DNA from: Pseudomonadota bacterium | GTDB lineage: Bacteria > Pseudomonadota > Alphaproteobacteria > Rhizobiales > Rhizobiaceae | DNA: 7,190 nt | NCBI GenBank assembly: GCA_023416545.1 | Contig: JAEZHO010000015.1 | Location: 1-7,190 of the forward strand | Reading direction: 5' to 3' | Shown: in pieces, positions 6,101 to 7,190 of the stretch | Layout of the letters: every line of letters starts with the position of its first letter | Numbering within the stretch: position 1 is the first letter of the stretch | Translations under genes and position numbers: made by a program | Notes under the pieces: model-generated | Seen by the model: the letters and a program-made list of their open reading frames with translations, nothing else | Told to the model about the DNA's origin: nothing | Databases searched by the model: none

Positions 6101-6802
6101 TTGATCAATCTGTTCGACACCATCCGCAACACGCTCGTGCCGATCCACAAGGAAGGCTACGTCTTCGTGGCTGCCTTCTTCATCGCATCGCTGATCCTCG
6201 GCTGGATTGCCGAGCCGCTGTTCTGGATCGGTCTCGTGCTGACGCTCTGGTGCGCCTATTTCTTCCGCGACCCCGAACGCGTGGTGCCGCAGGACGACGA
6301 CCTCGTGCTGAGCCCGGCGGACGGTCGCGTCTCCTCCGTGCAGATGGTGGTTCCGCCGGCGGAACTGAACCTCGGCACCGAGCCCATGCTGCGCATCTCG
6401 GTGTTTATGAACGTCTTCGATTGCCATATCAACCGCGCCCCCATGCGCGGCCAGGTGACGGAAATCCAGTACCGGGCCGGCCAGTTCGTCAACGCCGAAC
6501 TCGACAAGGCGAGCGAGGACAACGAGCGCAACGGCATCGTGATCGAGACCCATCAGGGCAAGATCGGCGTCGTGCAGATCGCCGGTCTCGTGGCGCGCCG
6601 CATCGTCTGCTGGGTCAAGCCGACCGAGCCCCTCAATGCCGGCGAGCGCTTCGGCCTCATCCGTTTCGGTTCCCGCCTCGACGTCCATCTGCCGGCAAGT
6701 GCGCAGCCGCGCGTTTCCGTCGGCCAGATGACCTACGGCGGCGAAACCGTCATCGCCGAATTCGGCTCGTCCAAGGGCCCGACCATCAGCCGCCGCAGCT
6801 AA
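6101..6802 (+). CDS. psd: Phosphatidylserine decarboxylase proenzyme
   Basis: Psd converts phosphatidylserine to phosphatidylethanolamine at the inner membrane, the second step after PssA. With the TTG start at 6101 the protein has 233 residues, the size of the short rhizobial-type enzymes. Residues 20-55 hold two hydrophobic segments ending in WCAYFFRDPER, a family hallmark. SPADG (71-75) carries the conserved Asp74, and SVFMNVFDCHINRAPMRG (100-117) carries His109, matching by family analogy the residues that drive self-cleavage. The self-cleavage site is GSS (222-224) near the C-terminus: cutting between Gly222 and Ser223 leaves a large beta chain and an 11-residue alpha chain whose Ser becomes the pyruvoyl cofactor. 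The start is chosen from GAGGAG seven bases upstream and because the protein then begins INLFDTIRNTLVPIHKEGY, as in relatives. pssA follows 16 bases later. Confidence 0.95.
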   Translation: MINLFDTIRNTLVPIHKEGYVFVAAFFIASLILGWIAEPLFWIGLVLTLWCAYFFRDPERVVPQDDDLVLSPADGRVSSVQMVVPPAELNLGTEPMLRISVFMNVFDCHINRAPMRGQVTEIQYRAGQFVNAELDKASEDNERNGIVIETHQGKIGVVQIAGLVARRIVCWVKPTEPLNAGERFGLIRFGSRLDVHLPASAQPRVSVGQMTYGGETVIAEFGSSKGPTISRRS

Positions 6803-6818
6803 GCCCAGAGGAGAGCGC

Positions 6819-7190
6819 ATGGAGAGCCCCGTTTCCCCGCCAGAGACACCACGGTCCGACACGAGCGGACGGGGCCCCCGGTTGCGGGAAATACCGGTCC
6901 GCCTGATGGTGCCGAACCTGATCACGGTTCTCGCCATCTGCGCCGGGCTGACGGGCATCCGGCTCGCCTTCGAGGGACGCTACGAACTGGCGGTGGCCAT
7001 GGTGCTGCTGGCCGCCTTCCTCGACGGCATCGACGGGCGCATCGCGCGGCTCCTCAAGGCGACATCCCGCTTCGGCGTACAGATGGATTCGCTCGCCGAC
7101 ATCATCAATTTCGGCGTCGCCCCGGCGCTCGTCTCATATGCCTTCCTGCTCGACCACGCACGCTCCCTGGGCTGGATCGCCGCGCTGATC
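6819..7190 (+). CDS. pssA: CDP-diacylglycerol--serine O-phosphatidyltransferase, N-terminal part (partial)
   Basis: PssA joins CDP-diacylglycerol and L-serine to make phosphatidylserine, which Psd then decarboxylates; in rhizobia the resulting phosphatidylethanolamine also feeds methylation to phosphatidylcholine. The first 124 codons are present and the frame is still open at the window edge. After a polar, Pro-rich tail (1-30) come PNLITVLAICAGLTGIRLAF (32-51) and the complete CDP-alcohol phosphatidyltransferase motif DGxxAR-x8-G-x3-D-x3-D at 72-94 (Asp72, Gly73, Ala76, Arg77, Gly86, Asp90, Asp94), with further membrane segments around it. This is the integral-membrane (type II) enzyme, unlike the E. 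coli peripheral form. AGAGGAG upstream, with GGAG five bases before the ATG, fixes the start. The 16-base gap to psd implies one operon. Confidence 0.94.
   Translation, partial: MESPVSPPETPRSDTSGRGPRLREIPVRLMVPNLITVLAICAGLTGIRLAFEGRYELAVAMVLLAAFLDGIDGRIARLLKATSRFGVQMDSLADIINFGVAPALVSYAFLLDHARSLGWIAALI

Noticed and set aside
1..7190. Mobile element, phage, CRISPR, toxin-antitoxin or defence system
   Set aside because: No transposase or integrase motif, direct-repeat array, tRNA gene or paired small toxin/antitoxin frames were seen; gene content and composition are uniform and housekeeping in character.

Overview
The window reads as an ordinary stretch of chromosome from an alphaproteobacterium, most likely of the family Rhizobiaceae (Sinorhizobium/Ensifer, Rhizobium, Shinella or a close relative). 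The grounds are high G+C with strongly G/C-biased third codon positions, the rhizobial style of the LeuA tail, Atm1-type exporter, Psd and PssA proteins, and the psd-pssA gene order. These are recognitions from memory, not database searches. No mobile element, tRNA, rRNA, CRISPR array or clear sign of recent gene transfer is visible.

Layout, left to right. Bases 2-121 are the last codons of leuA (2-isopropylmalate synthase). An intergenic stretch (122-363) carries a possible leader hairpin or operator, followed by a RarD-type EamA transporter (364-1275, +). A LOG-family nucleotide-monophosphate phosphoribohydrolase faces it convergently (1305-1913, -). A short divergent promoter region (1914-2069) precedes a membrane-anchored LysM protein with two related beta-rich modules (2070-3824, +). 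A strong GC hairpin (3848-3869) closes that unit. Then comes a collinear run on the + strand: an Atm1-type ABC exporter (3968-5857), an unannotated-looking single-pass mini-protein whose ATG overlaps the exporter stop (5854-5997), psd (6101-6802, TTG start) and the 5' part of pssA (from 6819, running off the window).

How the genes fit together. psd and pssA encode consecutive steps of phosphatidylethanolamine synthesis: PssA makes phosphatidylserine from CDP-diacylglycerol and serine, and Psd decarboxylates it. They are 16 bases apart, so very probably one operon. The Atm1-type exporter and its overlapping mini-protein lie just upstream and may or may not be co-transcribed with them. The 103-base gap before psd holds two overlapping, mutually exclusive hairpins directly upstream of the ribosome-binding site. 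The other genes look like independent housekeeping or envelope functions.

I do not see a convincing undescribed multi-gene system. The best leads are the small membrane protein at 5854-5997, the alternative hairpins before psd, the duplicated module in the LysM protein, and the methionine-rich tandem repeat in the exporter. All are modest.
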